NCBI GenBank assembly: GCA_963642705.1
Contig: CAVIHU010000008.1
Coordinates: forward strand, 1-64,000
Length of the DNA stretch: 64,000 bases
From: UBA11524 sp963642705
GTDB taxonomy: Bacteria > Bacillota > Clostridia > Christensenellales > Aristaeellaceae
Direction of reading: 5' to 3'
Below, piece after piece: positions 8,226 to 17,125 of this stretch (positions within the stretch are counted from its first letter, which is position 1; each line of letters opens with the position of its first letter). The notes below the pieces were generated by a model. It was not told where the DNA came from. It ran no database searches and was given only the letters and a program-made list of their open reading frames with translations. The translations under genes were made by a program, and so were the position numbers.

Positions 8226-8239
8226 CAACGAACGAAATC
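8226..8239. promoter_or_regulatory. Candidate operator, site 2
   Basis: CAACGAACGAAATC, an exact copy of the motif at 7096-7109, lies about 20 bases downstream of the expected lacI transcription start. Shared placement suggests that one regulator acts on both promoters. Confidence 0.45.
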
Positions 8240-8333
8240 ATCTTGCTGCGGATGCTAAATAATTAGCAAGGAGTGCTGAAACAGTTTAGTTAATGAATTC
8301 GTTATTCGGCAGTCCGCGCGGAAGGCAAGAATC

Positions 8334-9362
8334 ATGAAGATTCGCATTCGGGACATTGCGGAAAGGGCCGGCGTATCACCTGCGACAGTGAGCAACGCGT
8401 TAAACGGCAAGGCAGGCGTGGGTGAGAAGAAGCAGAAGCAGATTCTCTCCATTGCCAGGGAGATGGGTTACGCGGTCGACAAGTCCTCCGGGCTGTGCAA
8501 GGAGTACATTCGCCTGGTCATCTTTAAGCGGCATGGACTGGTCGTCATGGACACGCAGTTCTTCGCGGAGATGATTGAGAGTATCACCCGCGAGGCGCGC
8601 CAGAATGGCTTTGAGCTGCTGATCACCCACATCCACATGGAAAAGGATGAGGATTATCTGGAGCAGATTCACGAGATTTGCCTGGAGGATTGCGCCGGCA
8701 TCCTGCTGCTTGCCACGGAGATGCTTGAAGAGGATGTCCGCCTGTTCACCAAGAGCAGGGCGCCGCTGCTGGTGCTCGACAGCCTCTTTCGCCATGAAGC
8801 GCTCAACTGCGTCGTCATCAACAACTACGAGGCGGGCTACATGGCAACGCAGCGCCTGATTGCGATGGGTCACACCCGGATTGAGCATGTGACCGCTTCC
8901 GTCCGCTTCAACAACATGCGGTACCGCCGCAAGGGCTATGAAGCGGCAATGAGCAAGAATCACCTGCCGCTGCCGGAGAATTACCTCTGGCAGGTGACGC
9001 CGACGGTCGAAGGAGCCTACCGCGATATGCTCGATCTGCTCGACAAGCGCAGTGAGCCGATGCCGACTGCGTTCTTCATCGCGAATGACGTGATGGCGGT
9101 CGGATGTATCCGCGCACTCAAGGACAAAGGTTACCATCTTCCTTCTGACGTATCCATCATTAGTATGGACGATCTTGAAATCTGCCAGGTGTCCAATCCG
9201 CCGATCTCCTCCATTCGGGTGTATCGCGTGGACTTCAGCCGGATAGCGGTGCAGCGTCTCGTATCCATGATGGACCCGACATCACCGCGCAGCGTCCAGA
9301 AGATCGAGGTCAGCGTCATGCTGATGGAACGCCAAAGCATCCGCGATTTGAACATGAACTGA
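8334..9362 (+). CDS. LacI-family transcriptional regulator
   Basis: Sugar-responsive repressor, 342 residues. The N-terminal LacI helix-turn-helix is at residues 3-49 (IRDIAERAGVSPATVSNALNGK), followed by a periplasmic-binding-protein-like effector domain with the usual FFIANDVMAVGCIRALKDKGY and DVSIISMDDLEICQVSNPPISS blocks. The ATG lies after GGAAGGCAAGAATC. It precedes the ribose-type ABC genes by 85 bases and is the only regulator in the 3.5-19.5 kb locus, so it most likely controls that locus, including the divergent secreted hydrolases. The sugar or sugar phosphate it senses cannot be told from sequence. Confidence 0.93.
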   Translation: MKIRIRDIAERAGVSPATVSNALNGKAGVGEKKQKQILSIAREMGYAVDKSSGLCKEYIRLVIFKRHGLVVMDTQFFAEMIESITREARQNGFELLITHIHMEKDEDYLEQIHEICLEDCAGILLLATEMLEEDVRLFTKSRAPLLVLDSLFRHEALNCVVINNYEAGYMATQRLIAMGHTRIEHVTASVRFNNMRYRRKGYEAAMSKNHLPLPENYLWQVTPTVEGAYRDMLDLLDKRSEPMPTAFFIANDVMAVGCIRALKDKGYHLPSDVSIISMDDLEICQVSNPPISSIRVYRVDFSRIAVQRLVSMMDPTSPRSVQKIEVSVMLMERQSIRDLNMN

Positions 9363-9407
9363 TACATCATGCGGATGAACCGGTTTTCCCATTCCATTAC
9401 GCTCCAA

Positions 9408-9424
9408 AGTCCTCAGAGAGGACT
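9408..9424 (+). other. Small hairpin before the binding-protein gene
   Basis: AGTCCTC-AGA-GAGGACT forms a perfect 7-bp stem 23 bases before the ATG at 9448. It has no T run; it may be a processing or stability element between lacI and the ABC genes. Confidence 0.4.
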
Positions 9425-9447
9425 AAATAATAAAGGAGGATATCCCC

Positions 9448-10395
9448 ATGAAGAAAATCGTTGCTCTCGTTCTCGCCATGATGATGGTCATCGGCATGGT
9501 GTCTCTGGCATCCGCTGAGACGGAATCCAAGGGCATCATCTACATCATCACCCCGTCCACCTCGAACCCCTTCTTCGCCACCGAGCAGATCGTCGGCGCG
9601 CCCAAGGTTGAAGAACTCGGCTACACCGCAAAGTGCTTCTCCCATGACGACGACGCCGCCAAGCAGCTGGAGCTGTTTGAGGCTGCCATCAACGACAAGG
9701 CCGTCGCCATTATCTGCGACAACGCCGGCGCTGATGCGTCAATCGAAGCTGTCCGCAAGGCGAACGAAGCCGGCATCCCCGTGGTGCTGATCGACCGCGA
9801 AATCAACGAAACCGGTCTGGCACTGGCTCAGATCGTTGCTGACAACGCGCAGGGCGCTGCCGCGATCGCTGAGAAGTGGGTCGAGGCCATGAACTACGAA
9901 GGCAAGTACGCTGAGCTGCTCGGTCTGGAATCTGACACCAACTGCCAGGTTCGTTCCGAGAACTATCACTCTGTCATCGACCAGTACGACGGCCTTGAGA
10001 TGGTTGCTCAGCAGTCCGCCAACTGGAGCCAGACGGAAGGGTACAGCAAGACCGAAGCTATCCTGCAGGCGCATCCGGAAATCACCGGCATCATCTGCGG
10101 CAACGACACCATGGCTTGCGGCGCTGCCCAGGCTTGCATCGACGCTGGCCGCACCGATATCAAGATCATCGGTCTGGATGGCTCTGACGATGCCGGCACC
10201 TACATCAAGAACGGCCAGATGGTCGGCACCGCACTGCAGCAGATTGCTAAAATCACCGAAATGGCGATTGAGCAGGCTGTTAACTACATCGAAAACGGCG
10301 TGAAGCCCGAATCCGAGAAGCAGCTGGTCGAGTGCGTTGCAATCACCATCGACAACGTCGAGTACCTGAATTCCTTCGTCTACACCGGCGAGTGA
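9448..10395 (+). CDS. Ribose-type sugar ABC transporter substrate-binding protein
   Basis: RbsB-like binding protein (Peripla_BP_4 type, 315 residues) that captures a monosaccharide outside the cell. The signal peptide (about 1-23) ends SLASA, and no lipobox cysteine follows. Two Rossmann-like lobes are marked by STSNPFFATEQIVGAPKVEELGY, VVLIDREINETGLALAQIVADNAQGA and IICGNDTMACGAAQACIDAG. The ATG follows AAAGGAGG. It is the first gene of the importer and is separated from the next by a terminator-like hairpin at 10425, as expected when the binding protein is made in excess. Missing lipid attachment is odd for a monoderm. Confidence 0.92.
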   Translation: MKKIVALVLAMMMVIGMVSLASAETESKGIIYIITPSTSNPFFATEQIVGAPKVEELGYTAKCFSHDDDAAKQLELFEAAINDKAVAIICDNAGADASIEAVRKANEAGIPVVLIDREINETGLALAQIVADNAQGAAAIAEKWVEAMNYEGKYAELLGLESDTNCQVRSENYHSVIDQYDGLEMVAQQSANWSQTEGYSKTEAILQAHPEITGIICGNDTMACGAAQACIDAGRTDIKIIGLDGSDDAGTYIKNGQMVGTALQQIAKITEMAIEQAVNYIENGVKPESEKQLVECVAITIDNVEYLNSFVYTGE

Positions 10396-10424
10396 TCAAC
10401 AAGATTAACATGTAGAACGGAAAG

Positions 10425-10474
10425 GGTGGGAGCGTCCGAGAAGTGCCTGACACTTTGGCGCTTCCACCTTTTCT
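10425..10474 (+). terminator. Hairpin after the binding-protein gene
   Basis: GGTGGGAGCG (10425-10434) pairs with CGCTTCCACC (10459-10468), 9 of 10 positions, followed by TTTTCT. Partial termination here would leave the downstream importer genes less expressed than the binding protein. Confidence 0.75.
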
Positions 10475-10477
10475 AAT

Positions 10478-10587
10478 GGGGCAGCACCGCACAGATCAGC
10501 GGAATCGCTGGATGTGCCCTTTGCGCCGTCTGACACAGAAACTTCCTAATTAGTAAGGTATCGCTCGTTTGTGCAGTGTTACCCTAT
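10478..10587. repeat. MITE-like repeat, diverged copy B
   Basis: The left part (GGCAGCACCGCACAGATCAG, then GGATGTGCC and TTTGCGCCGTCTGA) and the right end (GTTTGTGCAGTGTTACCCT) match the complete elements at 26132 and 32159 with many changes. It fills the gap between the hairpin after the binding-protein gene and the DUF2291 gene. Confidence 0.6.
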
Positions 10588-10628
10588 CCGCATTGCGGAA
10601 TCTTGATGCTTGAAGGAGAACACCAGAC

Positions 10629-11231
10629 ATGAAAAAGAAATTGATTTGGATTATCATCGCTGTTGTGCTGATTGTGTTCGTTGTATGCAACATGAAGGTC
10701 ATCGATAAGGGCACCGAGAGCCAGTATACCGGCGTAGTTGTATTCGACGCGCAGTCGAGCTCCAGCAACGACTGGGACAATGTCGTCAGCGAGATTACCG
10801 GCAAGGCGGTTGATATTACAACGATTGATACGCTGGACAAGAGCACGCTCGGTTTGGGCACCGCTGTGACCGTCAAGGGCACCGTCGCGGAATATTCCTC
10901 CAAAGCGACGGGCAAGAAGAATAGCATCACCGTTGTGCCGGACGGTTATACGGGAGACGTTGTATTCGTTGTTGAACTGGGCAGCATTTACACGTCCACC
11001 AACACCGCGCTGCGCGACACGCAGACCGCAAAGTCCCTGACGAACGACTTTACGAACCAGACTGAATGGAGCCAGTATGCCAAGGCATTAAATGACCAGT
11101 CCTACGCCAACGTCGTGACCCCCCTGAACATTGATGAATCCGTTCAGGGCAAGACCGTGACCATCGTCGGCGCAGCCACCGCTTCCGGCAAGACCGTGAC
11201 CATTACGCCGGTGAGCATGTCGATTGAATAA
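10629..11231 (+). CDS. DUF2291 family membrane-anchored protein
   Basis: 200-residue protein with an N-terminal membrane anchor (about residues 4-22, KLIWIIIAVVLIVFVVCN) and an extracytoplasmic beta-rich domain. It matches the DUF2291 family, known mainly from genomic association with ribose-like ABC importers and of unknown biochemical role. AAGGAG lies twelve bases before the ATG. It sits between the binding-protein and ATPase genes, only 12 bases before the ATPase gene, so it is part of the transporter operon and may assist docking of the binding protein. A lipoprotein is possible, but the cysteine lies late in the hydrophobic segment. Confidence 0.82.
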   Translation: MKKKLIWIIIAVVLIVFVVCNMKVIDKGTESQYTGVVVFDAQSSSSNDWDNVVSEITGKAVDITTIDTLDKSTLGLGTAVTVKGTVAEYSSKATGKKNSITVVPDGYTGDVVFVVELGSIYTSTNTALRDTQTAKSLTNDFTNQTEWSQYAKALNDQSYANVVTPLNIDESVQGKTVTIVGAATASGKTVTITPVSMSIE

Positions 11232-11243
11232 CGGAGGTGCACC

Positions 11244-12782
11244 ATGTTTGATGATCCGAATGTAGTGCTTCACTGCGAAAAAATCGATAAGGTATATCCC
11301 GGAACGAAGGCGCTCGATCAGGTTTCCTTTGACCTGCTTAAGGGCAAGGTTAATGTGCTGATCGGAGAAAACGGCGCGGGCAAGAGCACTCTGATGAAGA
11401 TGATTGCCGGCATCGAGCAGCCGACAAGCGGCAAGATGTACATGGACGGCAAGGAGGTTTCCTTCAAGGATACCAACGCCGCCCGCGCAAAGGGCATCGG
11501 CATTATCCATCAGGAGCTGAGCCTGTTCCAGAACCTGACTGTGGCGCAGAACATCTTCATGTGCCATGAGAAGAAAAAAGGATTCTTTCTCGATGACAAG
11601 CAGCATCTTGAGGGTGCGAAGGTCGTCCTGAAGCATCTCGAGCATGAGATTCCGCCGGAAACGCTGGTAGGGGATCTGCGCGTCGGTCAGCAGCAGATGG
11701 TCGAAATCGCTCGCAATCTGGTTGAAAATGACCTGCGTGTGCTGATCATGGACGAGCCGACCTCATCACTGTCCGCGGCGGAGGTGAAGGTGCTGTTCAA
11801 GATCATGCGCGAGCTGATTGCGCAAGGGCTGTCCATCGTCTATATTTCCCACCGCTTGGAAGAAATCATGGAAATCGGCGATCATGTGACCATCCTGCGC
11901 GATGGCAAGTATGTGGCGGATGCGGACGTGAAGGACATCGAGCTGCCATGGATTGTCGAAAACATGGTCGGCAAGAATACGCAATATCACCGTTTCGAGC
12001 GCTCCATCGACCTGACGAAGGCAGAGACGGTGCTGGAGCTCAAGCACATGTACCTGCCGAAGACCGGTGGAGGTTGGTTGCTGGATGATGTAAGCATGAA
12101 CCTCAAGAAGGGCGAGGTGCTGGGCATCTACGGTCTGCTGGGCGCCGGACGCAGCGAACTGTTCGAGTGCCTGATGGGCATGCATCCGGAGCATACGGGC
12201 GAGGTCATCTATAAGGGCAAACCCATGAAGATCGGCACCATCGCCGACCAGATGAAGGCAGGCTTCGCCATCGTGCCGGAGGATCGTCAGCTTCAGGGGC
12301 AGGTGCAGAGCCTTGACATCTGCAAGAATGTGTCGCTGTCTGCATTGAAGAAGTTTACACGCGCCAGCCTGCTCAACTTCAAGGAGGAAGAGAAGGCAGT
12401 CGATGAAAAGATCAAGGATCTGCACATCAAGGTGGCGGACAAGCATCTGCCGATTCTGTCCCTTTCCGGCGGCAACCAGCAGAAGGTGGTTATCGCAAAG
12501 GGTTTGATGACGAAGCCGACCGTCCTGCTGATGGATGAGCCTTCGCGCGGCATCGATATCGGAGCAAAGACCGAGGTCTTTGAAATCATCCATGAATTCT
12601 CGGAACGCGGTCTGTCCATCATCGTCATTTCTTCCGAACTGAAGGAAATTATGGCTGTCGCTGACCGCATCTACGTGCTGTCCAACGGCAAGTGCACCGC
12701 GGAACTCACCGGCGATGACATCACGGAGGACAACCTCGTCCGTGCGTCCTATGCCGGCCTTGCTACCGGCAAAAAAGCTTGA
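11244..12782 (+). CDS. Sugar ABC transporter ATPase with two ATP-binding domains, RbsA-like
   Basis: 512-residue tandem ATPase of the ribose/xylose importer class. Domain 1 (about 8-235) has Walker A GENGAGKST, signature LRVGQQQMVEIARNL and Walker B VLIMDEPTSSLS. Domain 2 (about 255-500) has a degenerate Walker A (GLLGAGRSE, normal for this class), signature LSGGNQQKVVIAKGL and VLLMDEPSRGID. The ATG follows ACGGAGGTG. It powers uptake through the permease encoded immediately downstream, with the binding protein encoded at 9448. Confidence 0.95.
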   Translation: MFDDPNVVLHCEKIDKVYPGTKALDQVSFDLLKGKVNVLIGENGAGKSTLMKMIAGIEQPTSGKMYMDGKEVSFKDTNAARAKGIGIIHQELSLFQNLTVAQNIFMCHEKKKGFFLDDKQHLEGAKVVLKHLEHEIPPETLVGDLRVGQQQMVEIARNLVENDLRVLIMDEPTSSLSAAEVKVLFKIMRELIAQGLSIVYISHRLEEIMEIGDHVTILRDGKYVADADVKDIELPWIVENMVGKNTQYHRFERSIDLTKAETVLELKHMYLPKTGGGWLLDDVSMNLKKGEVLGIYGLLGAGRSELFECLMGMHPEHTGEVIYKGKPMKIGTIADQMKAGFAIVPEDRQLQGQVQSLDICKNVSLSALKKFTRASLLNFKEEEKAVDEKIKDLHIKVADKHLPILSLSGGNQQKVVIAKGLMTKPTVLLMDEPSRGIDIGAKTEVFEIIHEFSERGLSIIVISSELKEIMAVADRIYVLSNGKCTAELTGDDITEDNLVRASYAGLATGKKA

Positions 12783-12805
12783 GCGGAAATGGAGTGGGTA
12801 ATAAA

Positions 12806-13834
12806 ATGAAAAAGAATAACAATCAGCTGCTGATGACGCTGCTGAAGGGCCGTACCTTTATCGTGCTGATTCTTCTTGTCATCTTCTTCAGTATCGCATC
12901 TCCCTCGTTCCTGCAGCTCTCTACCCTCACGATGGTCGCCAAGCACGTTGCCCTGTACGGCATCCTGGCGCTTGGCATGACGTTCGTTATCATCACCGGT
13001 GGTATTGACCTGTCTGTCGGCGCTGTGGTCGGTCTGGTCGGCATGCTTGCCGGCGGTCTCCTTCAGGAAGGTCTCACCATCGGCGGCAAGACGATTTACT
13101 TTTCCGTTCCTGCAATCATCGTACTGATGCTGGCGTTCGGATGCCTTGTCGGCGCCATCAACGGTCTGATTATCACGAAGCTGAAGGTTGCCGCCTTCAT
13201 CGCGACCCTGGGTACCATGTACATTTGCCGCGGATTCGCAAACCTGCGCTCCGGCGGTTCGACTTTCACCAAGCTGGCTGGCTACGAAGCGCTGGGCAAC
13301 ACCGGCTTCAAGGCGCTCGGCTCTGACTGGCTCGGCGTACCGGCGGGCATTTACGTCTTCGCGATACTTGCCATCATCGCGGCGGTTCTGCTCAAGCGCA
13401 CGGCGACCGGCTGGCACATTCTGGCTGTCGGCGGCAATGAAAAGTCCGCAAAGCTCTCCGGTATCCGCGCTGACCGCGTCAAGATTCTCGTGTATGTCAT
13501 CTCCGGCTTCTGCGCGGCGTGGATCGGTCTGATCAACACGGCGCAGATCAACGCGGCTCATCCGAACTCCGGCGACGGCTGGGAAATGAACGCAATCGCG
13601 GCAACGGTTCTGGGCGGCACATCCATGGCCGGCGGCTCCGGCACGATTGTCGGCACGATCGTCGGTGCATTCGTCATTGGCGTCATCAACGACGGCATGA
13701 CGATGTGCGGCGTCAGCGAGTTCTGGCAGAAGGTGATCCGCGGCATCGTTATCATCCTGGCGGTCGTCATTGACCAGACCCAGCGCAAGCTGCAGGCGAA
13801 GATGGCGCTGCAGAGCCGCAACGAAATGAAGTGA
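12806..13834 (+). CDS. Sugar ABC transporter permease, RbsC-like
   Basis: Integral membrane channel of the ribose-type importer, about 342 residues with roughly eight to ten hydrophobic segments. The GMTFVIITGGIDLSVGAVVGL motif is typical of RbsC/XylH, as is the GIRADRVKILVYVISGFCAAWIG coupling region. The ATG at 12806 (MKKNNNQLLM) was chosen, with GGAG upstream; an in-frame TTG at 12779 overlaps the ATPase stop but would add nine unlikely residues. It is translated with the preceding ATPase. Confidence 0.93.
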   Translation: MKKNNNQLLMTLLKGRTFIVLILLVIFFSIASPSFLQLSTLTMVAKHVALYGILALGMTFVIITGGIDLSVGAVVGLVGMLAGGLLQEGLTIGGKTIYFSVPAIIVLMLAFGCLVGAINGLIITKLKVAAFIATLGTMYICRGFANLRSGGSTFTKLAGYEALGNTGFKALGSDWLGVPAGIYVFAILAIIAAVLLKRTATGWHILAVGGNEKSAKLSGIRADRVKILVYVISGFCAAWIGLINTAQINAAHPNSGDGWEMNAIAATVLGGTSMAGGSGTIVGTIVGAFVIGVINDGMTMCGVSEFWQKVIRGIVIILAVVIDQTQRKLQAKMALQSRNEMK

Positions 13835-13876
13835 TCCCTGTCACACATCAATTGGGAGGAAAGCGAGGAAATTCCC

Positions 13877-15301
13877 ATGAAAGCGAATATCAAATTAGGC
13901 TTTGCTCCGACTCGCCGTGCTATCTTCAGCGCACCGGCAGCGGTGGAGTACCGCGGATTGACGGCGAATCGCCTGCGCGAGCTGGGCATCGACTTCGTGG
14001 ATATTGACGACATCAACGAGGAAGGACTGCTCTTCGACGACAAGGGCATGTACGCCATTGCTGAGAAGTTCAAGCGCGAGAAGGTCGACGGCTTGTTCCT
14101 GCCGCACGCGAACTTCGGCACGGAATACGAGTGCGCGCGCCTTGCGAAGGAGCTAAATGTGCCTGTGCTGCTCTGGGGACCGCGCGATGAGCGCCCCGAT
14201 GAGAACGGCATGCGCCTGCGTGACAGCCAGTGCGGTCTGTTCGCGACGGGCAAGGTGCTTCGCCGTTTCCATATTCCCTTTACCTACATGAACAATTGCA
14301 ATCTGACAGATCCTGAATTTGAACGCGGCATCCGCGATTTTCTGGCCGTCTGCAACGTGGTTAAGGTGCTGCGCCATACGCGCATCCTGCAGATCGGTCC
14401 GCGTCCGTTCGACTTCTGGAGCACCATGTGCAACGAGGGCGAACTGCTGGAGAAGTTCAACATCCAGCTGTCGCCGATTCCGCTGCCTGAGCTCTACGCC
14501 GAAATGAAAAAATGGCGCGAAGAGAAAATCGAGGTCGAGAAGGTCGTTGTCTACTGCAGGGAAAACATGATCTGCAAGATCGGGGAGGACAGCCTCCATC
14601 GCGTGGCAGAGCTGAAGGTCGCCATGAAGGCGCTGGCGGAGAAGTATGGCTGCAATGCCATCGCCATCCAGTGCTGGAACGCGCTGCAGAGCGAGATCAA
14701 CATCATGCCGTGCGCGGCGAATGCCCTGCTGAATGAAGAGGGCATCCCGGTCGTGTGCGAAACGGATATTCACGGCGCGATTTCCCAACTGATGGCGGAG
14801 GCTGCGTCCATGAACGAGCGACGCGTCATGTTCTCCGACTGGACGGTTCGTCATCCGGATAACGAGAACGGTGAGCTGCTGCAGCACTGCGGTCCGTGGC
14901 CGGTTTCTGTGGCGAAGGAGAAGCCAACCATCTGCGTACCGGTTGCCTTCCCGCAGAACGGTGCGGTCAGCGCCGAGGCAAAGCATGGGTTGATGAGTCT
15001 TGTCCGCTTTGACGGCGACGACGGCAAGTACTCCGTGCTGCTCGGTCATGCGCGCGGCATCGACGGTCCCTGGACGCGCGGCACATACGTGTGGGTGGAG
15101 GTCAACAACCTGAAGCGCCTCGAGGCGAAGGTGGTCGAAGGTCCGTACATCCATCACGTGGCGGCGATTCACGGCGATGTCGTGCCGGTGGTGTACGAGG
15201 CGTGCAAGTATCTTGGCATGACACCTGACCTCTACGACCCCATTGAGGATAAGGTCAAGGCGTATCTGCACGGCGAAGACGTAACGTTTGACGAGGTGTG
15301 A
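13877..15301 (+). CDS. L-fucose/L-arabinose isomerase family protein
   Basis: Cytoplasmic protein of 474 residues resembling the fucose/arabinose isomerase superfamily, which interconverts aldoses and ketoses with a divalent metal. The family's C-terminal domain is recognisable (residues about 300-450, with VVCETDIHGAISQLM, PVAFPQNGAVSAEAKHGLMS and IHHVAAIHGD), offering Glu, Asp and His residues for metal binding. It is shorter than classical FucI (about 590). It sits between the importer and a split transketolase, so it probably isomerises the imported sugar before phosphorylation. The exact substrate is unknown; candidates are pentoses, 6-deoxyhexoses or a branched pentose such as apiose. 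Confidence 0.8.
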   Translation: MKANIKLGFAPTRRAIFSAPAAVEYRGLTANRLRELGIDFVDIDDINEEGLLFDDKGMYAIAEKFKREKVDGLFLPHANFGTEYECARLAKELNVPVLLWGPRDERPDENGMRLRDSQCGLFATGKVLRRFHIPFTYMNNCNLTDPEFERGIRDFLAVCNVVKVLRHTRILQIGPRPFDFWSTMCNEGELLEKFNIQLSPIPLPELYAEMKKWREEKIEVEKVVVYCRENMICKIGEDSLHRVAELKVAMKALAEKYGCNAIAIQCWNALQSEINIMPCAANALLNEEGIPVVCETDIHGAISQLMAEAASMNERRVMFSDWTVRHPDNENGELLQHCGPWPVSVAKEKPTICVPVAFPQNGAVSAEAKHGLMSLVRFDGDDGKYSVLLGHARGIDGPWTRGTYVWVEVNNLKRLEAKVVEGPYIHHVAAIHGDVVPVVYEACKYLGMTPDLYDPIEDKVKAYLHGEDVTFDEV

Positions 15302-15303
15302 AC

Positions 15304-16131
15304 ATGAACGCATTAGCTGTAAAGGCATATGATCTGCGTCAGGACGTGGTTGATATCATCATGGCTGGCGGCGGCGGACACATCGGCGGCGACATGAGCT
15401 GCATGGAAATTATCCTGACGCTCTACAGCCGCATGAACGTGTCGCCTGACCGTCAGAAAGACCCTGACCGCGACCGCTTCGTGCTCTCAAAGGGACACTG
15501 CGTGGAAACGCTGTATGCAGTGCTGGCGGACAAAGGCTTCCTCGATATCAATGAGGTCAAGGCACAGTTCTCGAAGTTCGGCTCGGAGTACATCGGTCAT
15601 CCGCACAACACGCTGCCGGGCATCGAAATGAATTCCGGTTCGCTGGGTCATGGGCTGTCCGTGTGCGTCGGCATGGCGCTCGCAGGCAGAATGGACAAGC
15701 GCAATTACCGCGTGTACACCCTGATGGGCGACGGCGAGCTGGCGGAAGGATCCGTTTGGGAAGGCGCAATGTCAGCCGGACATTACAAGCTGGACAACCT
15801 CTGCGCCGTTGTCGACCGCAATCACCTGCAGATTTCCGGCACGACCGAGCAGGTTATGTCGCCCGGCGACCTCGCCGCACGTTTTGCCGCATTCGGCTGG
15901 CATGTGATCGAGCTCAAGGACGGCAACGATATTGACGCGCTGAATGCCGCCTTTGATGAAGCGGAAAACACGAAGGGCATGCCAACCGTCATCATCGCGA
16001 ACACCGTCAAGGGCAAGGGCGCAGCCATCATGGAGAACAAGGCGAGCTGGCATCATCATCTCCCGAATGCGGAGGAATACGCGATCATCACCAGGGAGCT
16101 TGCAGAAAGAAAGGAGGCGCTGAAGGCATGA
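15304..16131 (+). CDS. Transketolase, N-terminal (TPP pyrophosphate-binding) subunit
   Basis: First half of a split transketolase (275 residues) that binds the diphosphate of thiamine diphosphate. The cofactor motif GDGELAEGSVWEGAM...DNLCAVVDRNHLQISG is clear, as are conserved histidines in FVLSKGHCVETLYAVLAD and GHPHNTLPGIEMNSGSLGHGLS. The ATG at 15304 has GAGGTG just upstream; an in-frame GTG at 15298 overlaps the isomerase stop. The 3' end overlaps the C-terminal subunit gene by four bases (ATGA), implying coupled translation and a heteromeric enzyme. In this locus it would take the place of an aldolase for splitting the sugar phosphate. Confidence 0.93.
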   Translation: MNALAVKAYDLRQDVVDIIMAGGGGHIGGDMSCMEIILTLYSRMNVSPDRQKDPDRDRFVLSKGHCVETLYAVLADKGFLDINEVKAQFSKFGSEYIGHPHNTLPGIEMNSGSLGHGLSVCVGMALAGRMDKRNYRVYTLMGDGELAEGSVWEGAMSAGHYKLDNLCAVVDRNHLQISGTTEQVMSPGDLAARFAAFGWHVIELKDGNDIDALNAAFDEAENTKGMPTVIIANTVKGKGAAIMENKASWHHHLPNAEEYAIITRELAERKEALKA

Positions 16132-17060
16132 ACAAGATTGCAAACCGCGCCGTCATGTGCGAGGTGCTCAAGGAAGCCGCCGCGAAGGACAAGAATGTTG
16201 TTGTGCTTTGCAGCGACAGCCGTGGCAGTGCCTCGCTGACCTCCTTTGCCGACACGTATCCGGAACAGTTTGTCGAAATCGGCATTGCCGAGCAGAACCT
16301 CGTGAGCGTTGCCGCCGGCATGGCCTCCTGCGGCAAGAAGGCGTTCGCTGTATCGCCCGCATCCTTTATCTCAACGCGCAGCTACGAGCAGTGCAAGGTG
16401 GACTGCGCATATTCCGACACGAATGTCAAGCTGGTCGGCATTTCCGGCGGCATCAGCTACGGTGCGCTGGGCATGACGCATCATTCCGCGCAGGATATCG
16501 CTGCGATGTCCGCCATTCCGGGTATGCGCGTGTATCTGCCTTCCGACCGCCATCAGACGCGCAAGCTGTTTGAGGCGCTGCTGCAGGATGAGCAGACGGC
16601 GTATATCCGCCTTGGGAGAAATCCGGTCGAAGACGTCTACGAGGAGAACAATGTTCCCTTCAAGATGGACAAGGCGACCGTCCTGAGCGAAGGCAGCGAC
16701 GTGCTGCTTGTTGCCTGCGGTGAAATGGTGTCCCCCATCAGGGAAGCAGCGGCACTGCTGAACGCAGAGGGTATTTCGACCGCGGCGCTGGACATGTACT
16801 GTGTGAAGCCTCTGGACAAGGATGGTCTGCTAAAGGCGGCAAAGAGCAAGAAGCTCGTTGTGACGGTCGAAGAGCATGCGCCGTTTGGCGGACTGGGCGC
16901 GGCAGTCGCGCAGGTTATCAGCGCGAACGATCCCATGCGCGTCATCAATCTCGCGCTGCCGGATGCACCGGTCATCACCGGCACATCCAAGCAGGTATTT
17001 GATTATTACGGACTGAATGGTCAAGGCATTGCCGATACGGTTCGCAATGCGCTGAAATAA
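16128..17060 (+). CDS. Transketolase, C-terminal (pyrimidine-binding) subunit
   Basis: Second half of the split transketolase, 310 residues. It carries the catalytic glutamate in VEIGIAEQNLVSVAAGMA, which activates thiamine diphosphate, and the C-terminal domain with VTVEEHAPFGGLGAAVAQ. It starts at an ATG overlapping the stop of the N-terminal subunit. Together they move a two-carbon unit from a ketose phosphate to an aldose phosphate. A hairpin at 17064-17103 separates it from the kinase genes. A catabolic transketolase pair beside an isomerase and an FGGY kinase is the key clue to the pathway here. Confidence 0.93.
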   Translation: MNKIANRAVMCEVLKEAAAKDKNVVVLCSDSRGSASLTSFADTYPEQFVEIGIAEQNLVSVAAGMASCGKKAFAVSPASFISTRSYEQCKVDCAYSDTNVKLVGISGGISYGALGMTHHSAQDIAAMSAIPGMRVYLPSDRHQTRKLFEALLQDEQTAYIRLGRNPVEDVYEENNVPFKMDKATVLSEGSDVLLVACGEMVSPIREAAALLNAEGISTAALDMYCVKPLDKDGLLKAAKSKKLVVTVEEHAPFGGLGAAVAQVISANDPMRVINLALPDAPVITGTSKQVFDYYGLNGQGIADTVRNALK

Positions 17061-17063
17061 ACG

Positions 17064-17103
17064 GATGATGGCAACACTGCTGAATTGCGGTGCTGCCATC
17101 ATC
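17064..17103 (+). repeat. Intergenic hairpin with MITE-like core (copy C)
   Basis: GATGATGGCA (17064-17073) pairs exactly with TGCCATCATC (17094-17103), and the stem continues inward to CACTGC-TGAATT-GCGGTG. The core resembles the GCACAATTC/GAATTGTGC centre of the MITE-like family. It has no T run; it may stabilise mRNA or attenuate between the transketolase and the kinase. Confidence 0.6.
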
Positions 17104-17125
17104 GGGTATATGAACGAGGTGAACC

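Larger units (their letters stand above)
8010..8333. other. Intergenic region between fucU and lacI
   Basis: It holds the fucU terminator (8060-8095), the lacI promoter (8173-8201) and a shared motif (8226-8239). GTTTACTAAAT occurs twice exactly, at 8029-8039 and 8049-8059, in the fucU 3' end and at the foot of the terminator stem. GTTTAGTTAA near 8284 is similar. These could be binding sites or AT-rich coincidence. Confidence 0.5.

Noticed and set aside
12779..12805. TTG start for the RbsC-like permease overlapping the ATPase stop
   Set aside because: It would add nine residues unlike the family; the ATG at 12806 is preceded by GGAG and starts with a normal N-terminus.
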